A DNA stretch of 64,000 nt from Lachnospiraceae bacterium (GCA_015057115.1 SVEZ01000006.1:87927-151926); one strand, 5' to 3'. Counted from the stretch's first letter, positions 27,466-36,887 are shown. Translations and numbers: made by a program. The notes: a model not told the origin generated them from the letters alone.

Positions 27466-27708
27466 TTAACAAAGAAAGACCCCTTCGGATTCCATGACAG
27501 GAAAAACGGAGTGGTTTCTTTTTCCGAGTGTGCATATGCCATCACTAGATCCAATTGCGCACTCTATACGGTTCTTTATAAAATCAGTTTGAATATAGAC
27601 TGGTTTTCCGTCAAAAAGATTCACCATATTAGGCAAAACACGTACTTTATCTCGAACAGCACCTTTTAATACATTTGAGCCTACACCCTTTTTAATCCAA
27701 TCTTGAAC
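27466..27708 (-). pseudogene. Orphan reading frame without start, unknown
   Basis: An open frame of 80 codons begins right after an in-frame TAG and has no good start codon or ribosome site. The product reads as a folded protein end (DKVRVLPNMVNLFDGKPVYI, then FIKNRIECAIGSSDG). The upstream membrane-protein gene is in the same frame, separated by TAG-ACA-TAG. I do not recognise the family; it could be the end of a larger protein cut by the IS-like element next to it. No function is proposed. Confidence 0.4.
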
Positions 27709-27714
27709 CTATGT

Positions 27715-27978
27715 CTAAAGGGCTTTCTTCTGCCTCTTAAGTATACCCCAATAAATAACTCCCTTGACAAGTATCACTTCAATTATGACATATATCAAAC
27801 CGCATAACATCCATTTTATTCCTAGCGGATCATTATTATATACCACTTTGTCAAAAAAAACGGTTACATAATTATTCCTCAAAAGAAATGCGCTTATAAT
27901 TGCCATAATACCTGCAATAATCATTGTACGTTGGTACTCCCGCTTAATCAAATGCTTTTGTATCCGACTCTTTGTCAT
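27715..27978 (-). CDS. Small membrane protein, 87 aa
   Basis: A basic N-terminus (TKSRIQKHLIKREYQR) is followed by two hydrophobic helices (about 18-36 and 56-78) and a basic tail. The family is not recognised. No close ribosome site stands out, so the start is uncertain. Its neighbour downstream is a fragmentary frame and IS debris, and upstream lies a response-regulator gene with a separate hairpin, so the gene may itself be a leftover of a larger lost locus. Confidence 0.5.
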   Translation of the reverse strand: MTKSRIQKHLIKREYQRTMIIAGIMAIISAFLLRNNYVTVFFDKVVYNNDPLGIKWMLCGLIYVIIEVILVKGVIYWGILKRQKKAL

Positions 27979-28101
27979 CGAAAATACAATGGATGAGTAA
28001 TTACATTACCGCACTTCCTTCAACAACTCGCATACACTGCGATGAAAAAGAACGGCATATGCAGGAAAGTTCCCGCATATGCCGCTTTTTCACATTTTCT
28101 T

Positions 28102-28851
28102 TTACAGTAACGCCTTTTCAATGGCTTCTAACAGCTTCCCTTTGCTGGCCGGCTTCAACATATAACCCGCAGGCAAGAGCTTTAACACTGCTTCAATGTG
28201 CTCCCGGTCATTGACGCTGGTAAGAAAGATAACCGGAATATCTGCCAGTTCCTCTTCTGATTGAATCATTTCCAGGGTCTGCTTTCCGTCACAGACCGGC
28301 ATCTCATAATCCAGTAAGATCAGATCCGGACGCTTTTTTCCCATCATGGTCATGGCTTTTACACCGGAGGGTGCGATCATCACCTCATAATTCTCTTCTA
28401 ACATTCCTTTGATGCTGCGAAGGGTGGTGGCTTCATCATCAATCACCAGCACGCGCTTTTTCCCGGTTGCTTCTTCCTCCTTGTCCAGTTCCTCCACCGA
28501 AAGATTTAACCGTCTTGCAATTGCCTCCAGCACCTGGCTGTTTTCCAATGGTCGGGTGAGATTTTCAAACTGACTGCTTTCGTAGAATTTCAAAAAACGC
28601 TCTCTTTCCCCTTCGGTTCCGATGGTAAGCACCGGCATTTTGTGCTTTGCAAGCTCGTCAAAAATCCCCACCTCCACTTCCATAATGCCAATCAAGCTTA
28701 CCAGCACCAGATCCGGACTCGTCACAGCAAGCATCCCTGCTATGGTCTCCCGGTCATCCGCGCACAGCTGAACCTGCACGAACTTTTCTATGTAAGCGTT
28801 CACGTCCTTCATAATCTGGTTCATTTTTCCCACGAACAAAATCTTCTTCAT
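28102..28851 (-). CDS. Dual-receiver response regulator
   Basis: A 249-aa protein with two receiver-like domains and no output domain. The first (1-115) is degenerate: the expected phospho-Asp is Ser52 (DLVLVSLIGI). The second (about 130-249) is intact, with IDDEAT, Asp181 in LILLDYEMP, Thr in FLTSV and Lys in MLKPAS. It lies 17 bp behind the hybrid kinase and is probably co-transcribed; the kinase ends in an Hpt domain that could phosphorylate Asp181. How the signal goes further is not visible. Confidence 0.88.
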   Translation of the reverse strand: MKKILFVGKMNQIMKDVNAYIEKFVQVQLCADDRETIAGMLAVTSPDLVLVSLIGIMEVEVGIFDELAKHKMPVLTIGTEGERERFLKFYESSQFENLTRPLENSQVLEAIARRLNLSVEELDKEEEATGKKRVLVIDDEATTLRSIKGMLEENYEVMIAPSGVKAMTMMGKKRPDLILLDYEMPVCDGKQTLEMIQSEEELADIPVIFLTSVNDREHIEAVLKLLPAGYMLKPASKGKLLEAIEKALL

Positions 28852-28868
28852 GTCTGCTCTCCCATCGT

Positions 28869-31800
28869 CTATAATTGTGATAAAATCTCATCCATTATAT
28901 CGTCTGCCTTCTCCTCATCAAGCCCCGTCACCGCCTGATGTAATTCCTTGATCTTTGTAAGAATCTTAGGCGGATAGGCATAATCCGAAAGCTCCTTCAC
29001 AAGACGGTCTGCTTCATCCACTTCCATCTCCTCCAAAGCCTGCTTAAGCAGGTTAAAGTACGCTTTTACCTTGGCACTTTCGTATTGAGGCTTTTCTTCG
29101 TCAGTCTCCTCACCGAGACCGAATATACCACGAAGCTTCTCTTCATAAGCATACCATTCCTTTAAGAAAATACTGTGAATTGCATAAATTGTTTCCAATT
29201 CCTTGTCATGTGCCGCATATTCCAATACCTTCGCCATGCCTGCCAGCGTAAAAATTCCAAGCATTGCCGACAGCCCCTTCATGGCATGCACCAAAATCCG
29301 ATACTCTTCCACTGCCTCTTCGGAAGGAAAACGTTTTAACATTTCATCCAGATTTTTCCCATGTACCGGCAGCATTTCATAAAAATCACGCAGAGTATCT
29401 TTTAACAGTTGTTCGTCGGAAAGATGCATCCACGCCACTTCCCAGTCGATTCCATCCACCATGGGAAACTCCGGTGCTTCCTGTGTCTGCAGCTTCGTTT
29501 CATCCTCATCAACCGGTGCTGCCAGCAACAGCTCCCGGGGCAATGCCTCTCTGATGGCTTCTTCCAGTTTTCTGGAAACAATGGGTTTTGAGACGAAACC
29601 ATCGAAACCTTCCTTTAAGTAATTTTCTCTCGCACCGGTCACCGCATTGGCTGTTAGTACATAAATCTTCGTATTCTGACAGACTGACTTTTGATCCTTT
29701 CGGATGGCTTTCATGGCCTCCACTCCGTCCATTTCCGGCATCATGTGATCCATGAAAATAATATCATACCGGTTTGCCGCTGCTTTTTGCACCGCTTCTT
29801 TTCCCCCTGCGGCTTCCTCAATCTGTATCTGCGTTGCTTTTAAAAGGCTTAAAAATACTCTCCGGTTGGTGGCATTGTCATCCACCACCAGTACCTTCGC
29901 CTCCGGTGCAATAAAGGATTCCGTATAGGAATATTCCTCTGCTGCCTGCTTTACCCGCTCTTCAAAATTACCGATGGGGGTTTCGTCCTTAATCTCCTGT
30001 AAAAGGTCGAAGGAAAACGTACTGCCCTTGCCGTAAACACTTCCCACTTCGAGCTTACTGCCCATAAGTGCTAGAAGCTCTACAGTGATATTCATTCCCA
30101 GCCCGGTTCCTTCAATATTCCGGTTTCGTTTTTCTTCAATCCTTGCAAAATCCTCAAAGAGCTTCGGCAGATCCTCTTCCTTAATGCCGATTCCCGTATC
30201 CTCCACTTCAAAATGAAGAAGCTGCTTCTCCCCTTCTCTGTGTCCGCTTACACGGAACCATACGGTTCCCTCATTGGTATATTTTGCGGCATTGGTAAGG
30301 ATGTTGGTCAGTATCTGGCGGATCCGCACATCATCCCCATAAAGCCTGGAAGCAAGATTCTCCTGCACCTGTATCACAAGCTCTAAATTTTTCGCCTTGG
30401 TTCGCACCGATATCATGTTCACAAGATCGTGGATCATGCTGCTTAAATCGTATTCTACCGGCACGATTTCCATTTTACCGGATTCAATCTTTGAAAAATC
30501 TAAAATGTCATTAATCAAGGACAACAGCATTTGTCCCGATGTAAAGATATCCATTGCATATTCCCGGATGGATTTCTCCCTGCTTTCCCGAAGGATCATC
30601 TCATCCATACCTAAAACCGCGTTAATTGGTGTACGGATCTCATGGGACATATTTGCAAGAAACTTTCCCTTTGCCTCGTTTGCCAAAAGAGCTTCCTGTT
30701 TTGCCGCCTCCAATTGCCGGTTCTGCTCTTCCAACTGTTTCTGCCTTTCTTTCGCAGCCTGACGGTTTATCTGTATCATAATGACCACCTGCTGGACAGC
30801 CACAAATATAAAAAATGCCGTATGGGCTACCACCATTATCACCTTTTCCCAGCCCGTGGAAAAACCAATCCAGCCGCCCAGATTGATAACATCCGCTCCG
30901 ATAAGCAAAACAAAGCCTGCCATCTCCCACCAGATAAAGGTAACATATTTTTTTATCCGAATGTGGCAAAGCATCGCCAAAAGCAGCAAAAAGCTTACCA
31001 TCTGTACAATGGTCAGTATCAGATCATAGTAGTCAAAATAGCTGATCACATTCTGTTTTTGAAGAATAGAGGTAAGTAATATTACAAGTAGCGACACATA
31101 TAGAAGTCCGTTTACTCTTTTGCGGAAATACCGCTCCACCTGTTCTTTATAAAACAGAATAAGCAGCGGTGTGGAAAGTGCCAGTGCCATGATGCGAATG
31201 TGCTCTAAAAACCATTGGTTATCCATCATCAGAAACAAGACATCCATAGCCGCCCAGTGGTAAATGATCATGGTAAGTGTCATCAAAACCGCATAGCCGC
31301 CCTTTCGGCCTTTCTGGTGATTGAAAAACTGCAGCCCATCAATAAACAGGATCACCACCGCCGCAATCCCCATAAGGATGCCGCAGACTATGATAAAAGC
31401 GCTGGATTGAATGGAGTGGATAACTGCCACATCCCGCTTTGCAATGGTCACATCGGACATGGTAATGCCTTTTCTATCATTGACCTGCGTCAGTGTAATT
31501 TCAATGTTTCCGCTTTTTGCCTGTTCCGGAAGGGAAATGACCAGTTTTCCCTCTTCTTTATTATCATCGGTGTTTTCGGAAATCTCTGCGTCACTGTTCA
31601 CATCGGTGCTATCCGCATCTTCTGCCGTATCCGCTGCCCCAACTGTGGTCTTTCCATTGTTTTCCTCCTGTGAATTTTCCGCATTTTTATCGTCTCTGCG
31701 GCCTCTTCCACCGTAAACCGGAATTCCATCTACCAATACCCTTGCCTTTGCATTGGTCGCCTCCGTACTCAATGCAAGCCCTATATAATCCTCTCTCATT

Positions 31801-32033
31801 TCGTGAGAAAAGGTTATGGTTGCTGCCTTATCATAAGGAATGTAAATTGGAAGGGTTACCTCCTTACTGTTTCCCTCTGCATCCGTCATCATCCAGCCCT
31901 CCGTAAGGGAATATACCTTTCCGAAGGCGTTTTCCGCCTCTTCCTTATCAAAGGTATTCACTACGGTATGGGCAAGTAAAAGAACAAGACAGAGCATCAA
32001 AACCGGCCAGATCCATTTACTGAGTTTCTTCAT
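28869..32033 (-). CDS. Membrane hybrid histidine kinase with REC and Hpt
   Basis: A 1054-aa protein. A signal-anchor (about 9-25) is followed by an extracytoplasmic domain with a beta-sandwich-like part and an acidic low-complexity insert (about 115-160), then seven or so membrane helices (about 205-430), a coiled linker, HisKA with His464 in ANMSHEIRTPINA, HATPase_c (NAAKYTNEG, DTGIGI, GTGLGM), a receiver with Asp762 (FMDHMMPEMDG) and an Hpt domain with His916 (LVHAMKGLSAMLG). All relay residues are present. The ATG overlaps the stop of the damaged permease gene (ATGA), so translation is coupled. The outer domain and 7TM layout recall 7TMR-DISM receptors; the ligand is unknown. Confidence 0.92.
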   Translation of the reverse strand: MKKLSKWIWPVLMLCLVLLLAHTVVNTFDKEEAENAFGKVYSLTEGWMMTDAEGNSKEVTLPIYIPYDKAATITFSHEMREDYIGLALSTEATNAKARVLVDGIPVYGGRGRRDDKNAENSQEENNGKTTVGAADTAEDADSTDVNSDAEISENTDDNKEEGKLVISLPEQAKSGNIEITLTQVNDRKGITMSDVTIAKRDVAVIHSIQSSAFIIVCGILMGIAAVVILFIDGLQFFNHQKGRKGGYAVLMTLTMIIYHWAAMDVLFLMMDNQWFLEHIRIMALALSTPLLILFYKEQVERYFRKRVNGLLYVSLLVILLTSILQKQNVISYFDYYDLILTIVQMVSFLLLLAMLCHIRIKKYVTFIWWEMAGFVLLIGADVINLGGWIGFSTGWEKVIMVVAHTAFFIFVAVQQVVIMIQINRQAAKERQKQLEEQNRQLEAAKQEALLANEAKGKFLANMSHEIRTPINAVLGMDEMILRESREKSIREYAMDIFTSGQMLLSLINDILDFSKIESGKMEIVPVEYDLSSMIHDLVNMISVRTKAKNLELVIQVQENLASRLYGDDVRIRQILTNILTNAAKYTNEGTVWFRVSGHREGEKQLLHFEVEDTGIGIKEEDLPKLFEDFARIEEKRNRNIEGTGLGMNITVELLALMGSKLEVGSVYGKGSTFSFDLLQEIKDETPIGNFEERVKQAAEEYSYTESFIAPEAKVLVVDDNATNRRVFLSLLKATQIQIEEAAGGKEAVQKAAANRYDIIFMDHMMPEMDGVEAMKAIRKDQKSVCQNTKIYVLTANAVTGARENYLKEGFDGFVSKPIVSRKLEEAIREALPRELLLAAPVDEDETKLQTQEAPEFPMVDGIDWEVAWMHLSDEQLLKDTLRDFYEMLPVHGKNLDEMLKRFPSEEAVEEYRILVHAMKGLSAMLGIFTLAGMAKVLEYAAHDKELETIYAIHSIFLKEWYAYEEKLRGIFGLGEETDEEKPQYESAKVKAYFNLLKQALEEMEVDEADRLVKELSDYAYPPKILTKIKELHQAVTGLDEEKADDIMDEILSQL

Positions 32034-33196
32034 AGAGGGGACTCCTTTCTCAAAGCTTCTTGCACACAGTATTCTCCAATAAAACTATCCCCATTGTAGC
32101 ATGAGTATGTGTTTTTTTTCAAAACTGCACTGGAAATACCGGAAATCCAGACAATAATTGCCACCATCACCATCGCGTTGCCACCGCTGACTTTACCGAT
32201 CAGTCTGGCAATTACTTCCAGAACGCCGGTCTGCTCCAATCCTCCTACGACGATGAACAGTCCCACAAAAAACAACAGCGTTTTGTAATCCACACACTTC
32301 AGAACCTCCGGGGCTTTTCGACCGGCTGCCAGTAAGGTTGCCGTAGCAATGACCGTTCCGATAAACGCCACCGTCAGCCCGGTCTGGGCGTGGGTAACCA
32401 GCATCGCCACCGCCGCAAGGAAAATAACGGTGCTGACCGCAAAATCTTTTCTGTTGGTAATTGCCTCCGAAGGCTTGGGCATGGCATCCATCGAAACCGG
32501 TTCTCCAGTTGTCCGGCTTAATTCTTTGCGAAAAACCAGATAAAAATATACCACCACCGCAATTAGGGAAATTCCGGCAATCAGTCCCGTATTCATCACG
32601 AAATCCGCAAAGGAAAATCCCAGCGAAGTTCCCACGATAATATTGGGCGGATCACCGCACATGGTCGCCGAACCTCCCAGATTCGCGCAGAATATCTCCG
32701 AAAGAACCATCGGAACCGGATTGAATTTTAAAAGCTGCGCCAGTTCCAGCGTAACCGCCGCCAAAAATAAAATAACCGTAATGCTGTCAATAAACATTGC
32801 CAGCACAAAAGACATCACCATAAAGGTAATAAAAATCGGAATCACCTGATAGTGTACGGCTTTGGCAATGGTCATGCACAACCAGCGGAAAAATCCCGCT
32901 TTTGCCATTCCTTCCACCATGATCATCATACCGGCGATAAACAAAATGGTCGCCCAGTTAATTCCGCCGGTGCTTTCTTTTGCCTGACCGGCTTCATACC
33001 AGAAGCTGATCGTAAAAATATGCCGGACATTCAAGGTCTCCATAATCGCACCCATATCGTGCATGGCCAGTCCGAAAACCAATGCCAGTGTTGCCAGTCC
33101 ACAGGCAAGGGTTATCTTATAACGTTCGATCTTATCCATGATAATTAAGATGAACATCAGTAAAAAAATTGCAACTGCTAAAATCTGTGCAATCAT
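32030..33196 (-). pseudogene. SLC13/ArsB-type permease with disrupted C-terminus
   Basis: The first ~355 codons encode a normal ion-transporter/ArsB-NhaD-like permease with about nine membrane segments: NLGGSATMCGDPPNIIVG is the typical substrate loop, and VWISGISSAV begins the second one. After an A-rich run the frame changes to KKNTYSCYNGDSF and soon stops. In the +1 frame the same DNA reads HATMGIVLLENTV, which resembles the expected ..ATMIPLI.. of intact proteins, and then also stops. The gene is therefore frameshifted and shortened by some 40-60 residues, and probably inactive. Its remaining reading frame overlaps the kinase start. Confidence 0.75.
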
Positions 33197-33226
33197 ATCA
33201 CTTCATCTCCTGTCTTTTCTGATGAT

Positions 33227-33726
33227 CTACCGGAGTATTTCATCAATTGTGGAAACGGTACTAAAGGTACCTTTATTTCTTGATATGATTTCCTTCATTT
33301 TTTGTAACTCGAAGTAGTTAATATAACATATCAAGGTTTTGTTTTCCCCCGCAATCACACCATAGGAATCCATCACCGTACAGGTTTTTTTCAGTTCATT
33401 TTTTATTTCCTGAATAATCGCCTCCGGATTCTTGGTAATGATCGTCACCTGCTTGATCGATTCAAAATGATCCGTCACATTTGTTATCACCGTCGTGGCA
33501 ACCACATACACCAGAAGGCTCATCAATGCTGCGTTGGTATTGATCACCCAGAACGCAACAAAATAAACGATGCCGTTAAAAATGAGAAGAATCGGCATCA
33601 TTCCGTGGTTTCTTCCGGTTCGTTCCGTCAGCTTGTTAATAATGATGTTGGCAAATATTTCCGAGCCGTCAATGCCCCGACCACGATCATCAGATAGGAT
33701 AACAGGGTTTCCATTTGCTTTCGCAT
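33227..33726 (-). pseudogene. YitT-family remnant (deleted, frameshifted)
   Basis: The C-terminal 124 codons encode the end of a YitT/DUF2179 protein (two hydrophobic segments, then VTIITKNPEAIIQEIKNELK and a closing STVSTIDEIL). Upstream, an ATG at 33726 with its own AGGAG starts MRKQMETLLSYLMIVVGALT and then loses the frame; one base further the sequence continues as GSEIFANIIINKL, joining the conserved part. So there is a one-base frameshift, and about 100 N-terminal residues of the family are missing. Intact members are multi-pass membrane proteins of ~280 aa. Confidence 0.75.
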
Positions 33727-33738
33727 AGTAATCCTCTC

Positions 33739-33888
33739 CTATTTGTCGCTTTTCTGATCTTCGTCGTTTCCGTCGGTTGCAGAATCCTTCTTTTTCTCTT
33801 TGGAACCGCTAAAGTTTTCCATGAAGAAAATGACGCCGCCGGCTACTACCGCAATCGCGATGAATCCAATTGCCATTGCATTCATCAT
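33739..33888 (-). CDS. Small single-span membrane protein, 49 aa
   Basis: Product: a hydrophobic helix (AMAIGFIAIAVVAGGVIFFM, about 4-23) followed by a highly charged cytosolic or outer tail (GSKEKKKDSATDGNDEDQK). GAGGTG lies about 10 nt before the double ATG. It lies 12 bp upstream of the YitT remnant with the same direction. The family is not recognised; composition fits a real small membrane protein rather than chance, because the frame is punctuated by a ribosome site, helix and clean stop. Confidence 0.6.
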   Translation of the reverse strand: MMNAMAIGFIAIAVVAGGVIFFMENFSGSKEKKKDSATDGNDEDQKSDK

Positions 33889-33946
33889 ATCAGACACACC
33901 TCTTTTCCATATTCAGTTTCTCATTTAGGGTAATGCTGACAGAATG

Positions 33947-34324
33947 CTACTTTTCGCCGTCCTTCGCATGCATAAAGAAAATTGTATATTGTTCAAAATG
34001 ATTGTTTTTATCGGCATGAAACCGATTACAGACCATAAAAAAGAGTAACAAAGGAAGCCATACCATCAGTAAAACCAATGTGTATGGCAAATTTGAAAAA
34101 TCTACTCGTTGTGCGGAACCTTTTTCCAATTCCACAATCGGCTTAAGAGGCAGGCTACGCACTTCAAGTCGCTCATTATCGGCAACCGAGAGTCGTTCCT
34201 GTCTCTGCCCCATATCAACCTTTCCAACATTGACAGCGTTTACATTGGAATATCCGTAAACCGCGCATGCAACCGTCAGAAGGATGATCAAATATATACT
34301 GACTACTCTTTTCATAGTACCCAT
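33947..34324 (-). CDS. Two-span membrane protein, 125 aa
   Basis: The N-terminus (MKRVVSIYLIILLTVACAVYG) is a signal peptide or anchor; the real start may be the Met four codons in. A polar outer domain of about 60 residues follows, then a second helix (TLVLLMVWLPLLLFFMVC) and a short cytosolic tail. The family is not recognised. It lies between a sugar acetyltransferase gene and the 49-aa gene, both in the same direction, with small gaps. Confidence 0.6.
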   Translation of the reverse strand: MGTMKRVVSIYLIILLTVACAVYGYSNVNAVNVGKVDMGQRQERLSVADNERLEVRSLPLKPIVELEKGSAQRVDFSNLPYTLVLLMVWLPLLLFFMVCNRFHADKNNHFEQYTIFFMHAKDGEK

Positions 34325-34378
34325 TATAAGCTTTTTTTCAGGATTGTCCAGCTAATCTAAATAATTTGCTTCCTGTCC

Positions 34379-34978
34379 TTACTTTTCCAGCGGATTCATC
34401 CGTGCTTTCATGCGATCCGCATCGGTAACCGGACGCAGAACACGGCAGGGATTGCCCACAGCAATCACGCCAGCCGGAATATCCTTATTTACCACGCTTC
34501 CGGCTCCGATCATGGAACCTTCCCCGATGGTAACGCCGCCGAGAACCGCTACATTGGCTCCCAACCATACGTTATCTTCCAGAATGATCGGCGCAGAGGT
34601 GCCGATGCCCTCCATGCGTTCCTCCGCTACAAGCGCATGTCCCGGACAGGCCAGCACACAGCCCGGCGCGATAAACGCCCCGTTCCCAATGTGAACCGGA
34701 GAGGTATCCAGAATCACACAATTGTAGTTCATGAACATAAACCCGTGTACATGAATATTGAATCCATAGTCACAGCGAAAACTGGGCTCAATAAAGGTTT
34801 TATCGGAGCAGGTTCCCAGCAACTCCTTCAAAATTGCCTGCCGCTCCTCCTGTGCATCCGGCGATGTCTGATTGTACTTCCAACAAAGTCTCTGCGCATT
34901 TTGCTTGTAGTCCTGCGGCACTTCAAAAGCGCTGTTTACATAACGTTCCGTGGAACGAACCAGTTCATGTATTGTCAT
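34379..34978 (-). CDS. Sugar O-acetyltransferase (maltose/galactoside type)
   Basis: A 199-aa left-handed beta-helix acetyltransferase. The N-terminal Mac region (YKQNAQRLCWKYNQTSP ... ILKELLG) is followed by hexapeptide repeats: NYNCVILDTSPVHIGNGAFI, WLGANVAVLGGVTIGEGSMIG and IPAGVIAVGNPCRVLRPV are all family-typical. The catalytic His is in CPGHALVAEER. It moves acetyl from acetyl-CoA to a sugar hydroxyl. It is separated from its upstream lipoprotein gene by 14 bp; a shared transcript is possible. Confidence 0.9.
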   Translation of the reverse strand: MTIHELVRSTERYVNSAFEVPQDYKQNAQRLCWKYNQTSPDAQEERQAILKELLGTCSDKTFIEPSFRCDYGFNIHVHGFMFMNYNCVILDTSPVHIGNGAFIAPGCVLACPGHALVAEERMEGIGTSAPIILEDNVWLGANVAVLGGVTIGEGSMIGAGSVVNKDIPAGVIAVGNPCRVLRPVTDADRMKARMNPLEK

Positions 34979-34992
34979 ATTACGATTCCTTT

Positions 34993-35583
34993 TTATTTCT
35001 TTCCATATTCTCCTATTGAAAATTTAAAAACAATTATGGTTTCTGTATTCATCTCTGAAAAGGATTTATTAAGTTCTGAATTTTCATCATACCATTTCAC
35101 ATATTTAAATGTAACTTCCGGTGTCTGCATTGCATCTAATTCAAGAACAAATCGTTCCACGCTTTTTTCCGGAAAAGATATATTTTCGTATGCTTTAACC
35201 GTCATATAGCCATCATCAAATATCCGCCAACCACACTTACCGGTATCTATTGGTAATATGATTTCTAAAGTATAATCTTTTATTGTAGTATATTCTATAG
35301 GAATTTCATTTTTTGCACCCGGCTGAAAACTGATTTCTTCACCATTTACTACCACAACATCTTCCCTCGGAGAATAATTCTTTTGGGCTGGAAAATTAAC
35401 ATCTTTCCCCAGAACACTTTCAATTCTTACCTGCTTATCCTCTTCTATATCGAAATTTTCTTCTTTCGGTGAAGTCGTTTCCTGCGTTACCTCAGAATTT
35501 CCACATCCTGAAGTAGCAAGTAGAATCATTACAATTGCTATTGACAAAATTTCTTTTTTTAAAGTACTACTCCGATTTTTCAT
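34993..35583 (-). CDS. Lipoprotein of unknown function
   Basis: A 196-aa protein with a clear lipoprotein signal: positive start, hydrophobic core and lipobox LLATSGC (Cys about 27). The acidic linker (SPKEENFDIEEDKQ) is followed by an apparently all-beta domain of about 130 residues with no known motif. It is AT-rich like the adjacent protease genes, and a hairpin separates it from them. It may be part of the same island; no function can be given. Confidence 0.7.
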   Translation of the reverse strand: MKNRSSTLKKEILSIAIVMILLATSGCGNSEVTQETTSPKEENFDIEEDKQVRIESVLGKDVNFPAQKNYSPREDVVVVNGEEISFQPGAKNEIPIEYTTIKDYTLEIILPIDTGKCGWRIFDDGYMTVKAYENISFPEKSVERFVLELDAMQTPEVTFKYVKWYDENSELNKSFSEMNTETIIVFKFSIGEYGKK

Positions 35584-35620
35584 ACATAATCTCCTTTAAT
35601 ATTTTTTAGTAACGAAAGGA

Positions 35621-35652
35621 CGCTATTTTATATCGTTAAAATAGCGCCTTTA
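35621..35652 (-). terminator. Hairpin after the C39 protease gene
   Basis: 10-bp perfect stem CGCTATTTTA/TAAAATAGCG with a 6-nt loop, just behind the protease stop codon. The following T-tract is short on both strands. Confidence 0.6.
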
Positions 35653-35665
35653 TTTACCGATGATA

Positions 35666-36415
35666 TTAGAATACACCTGTATATTTCCATGCATCCTTGC
35701 CTGAATAATAGAAATTACCACTCTTATTTAATGTTACTGTCCTTATCCCTCCCATAGATGGATTCATTAATATTAAAACCTTATTATCTCCATTATTATT
35801 CAAAGATTTTTTCCACTCTTTATAACCAATAAGCGCCACTGCATGACCCTCTAAAAGTAAATGCATAGGATTTCCATTATTAATATTTTCTTTAACCTTA
35901 CTAAATTGGAGAACACCATTTAATGTTGGATATAAACCGTTTCGATGATACAACTGCACATATTCAGTCCAGATACTCTCCCTTTTCCAATCCTTTCCAT
36001 ATATTGATCTTGCTAATTCCTGTGCTGTTTTTGATGTATTTTCATAATAATTTATAATACATGCGCAGGTCGCTGCCCAGCATGTTGGTCCCTCTTGCTT
36101 TACTGGAGTTACATTTAATTGACGTACAATCGGTCTTTCATCTGGATATTCAGGACTATCTATAACAATATTTTCTATATTATATAAAAAATCAGATATA
36201 TTTATTTCAGAACTCAGCCTTTTAATATAACTATCTGGTACACTATTTTCATCCTCGCTTATAGATGTTTTAATAAGATCATTATCCAAATACATCAGAA
36301 CATAAGTACCATTTACTTTAGTTTTTGCAATTTCTGTCAGCTGATCCACATATTCTGTTGACATTTGAGATTCAAACTCATTATCTTCTTGTTCAATTTC
36401 TAGTGTTGCAACAAT
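35666..36415 (-). CDS. C39/papain-like cysteine protease domain (in -1 frame)
   Basis: This frame encodes the catalytic domain: QEGPTCWAATCACIINYY with the nucleophile Cys, LLEGHAVALIGY with the His and LILMNPSMGG with the Asn, as in Peptidase_C39_2/AvrRpt2-like proteases. The first ATG (36364) lacks a good ribosome site, and the frame is open 17 codons further up to 36415, where it meets the end of a signal-peptide frame at a G GGA AAA heptamer. Read through in the -1 frame, both make one secreted protein of about 355 aa. Alone, this part would stay in the cytosol. Possible role: cleavage of an exported peptide such as that encoded 0.6 kb away; this is a hypothesis. Confidence 0.75.
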   Translation of the reverse strand: MVATLEIEQEDNEFESQMSTEYVDQLTEIAKTKVNGTYVLMYLDNDLIKTSISEDENSVPDSYIKRLSSEINISDFLYNIENIVIDSPEYPDERPIVRQLNVTPVKQEGPTCWAATCACIINYYENTSKTAQELARSIYGKDWKRESIWTEYVQLYHRNGLYPTLNGVLQFSKVKENINNGNPMHLLLEGHAVALIGYKEWKKSLNNNGDNKVLILMNPSMGGIRTVTLNKSGNFYYSGKDAWKYTGVF

Positions 36416-36732
36416 TTTCCCCTCCTAACAATTGGAGCTAAAAAAATAATGTCATCATTATTTTTATTATATACACTGACAATTTTTCCCAATCGAAATT
36501 GCTTAAGATTTGAACCAAAAGAAATCGCATTTTCATTTTGAGCCAGATGTACAGACAAAATATTTTTTGCATATTCACGCATTTCTGGAGTAATAGTCAC
36601 ACTTTTAATAATTGCACTATTATTCATTTCGGTGTCCGTAGGATTTTCTTGAATCCCCGCTGCATGGCATTTCACTCCTGTTACAAGTATAAAAATTGCT
36701 AAAATTCCTAATACCTTTCTAATATTTTTCAT
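36400..36732 (-). CDS. Signal peptide and N-terminal part of the secreted protease
   Basis: A 110-codon frame with a Sec signal peptide (basic start, hydrophobic core, likely cleavage after KCHA) and a propeptide-like region (SVTITPEMREYAKNILSVHL). At codons 104-106 it reads AGG GGA AAA; the heptamer G GGA AAA fits X XXY YYZ, with AGGAGG immediately upstream. A -1 slip there leads directly into the protease frame. Without it the product ends four codons later (LLQH). A lost A in an A5 run would give the same picture. AAGGAA precedes the ATG. Confidence 0.7.
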   Translation of the reverse strand: MKNIRKVLGILAIFILVTGVKCHAAGIQENPTDTEMNNSAIIKSVTITPEMREYAKNILSVHLAQNENAISFGSNLKQFRLGKIVSVYNKNNDDIIFLAPIVRRGKLLQH

Positions 36733-36887
36733 AATATCTGTTCCTTTCTATTGAGTATGCTTACATATTGTTCCTCTTAACCATCTTTCTATAGTTTTTC
36801 TACATTTTTAATCTTTTTCCTTTCAACTTAGTCATCTTCTGCAGAAATATGTTATCTTTTGCGCAATCTCACTATATCATTTTTTTA

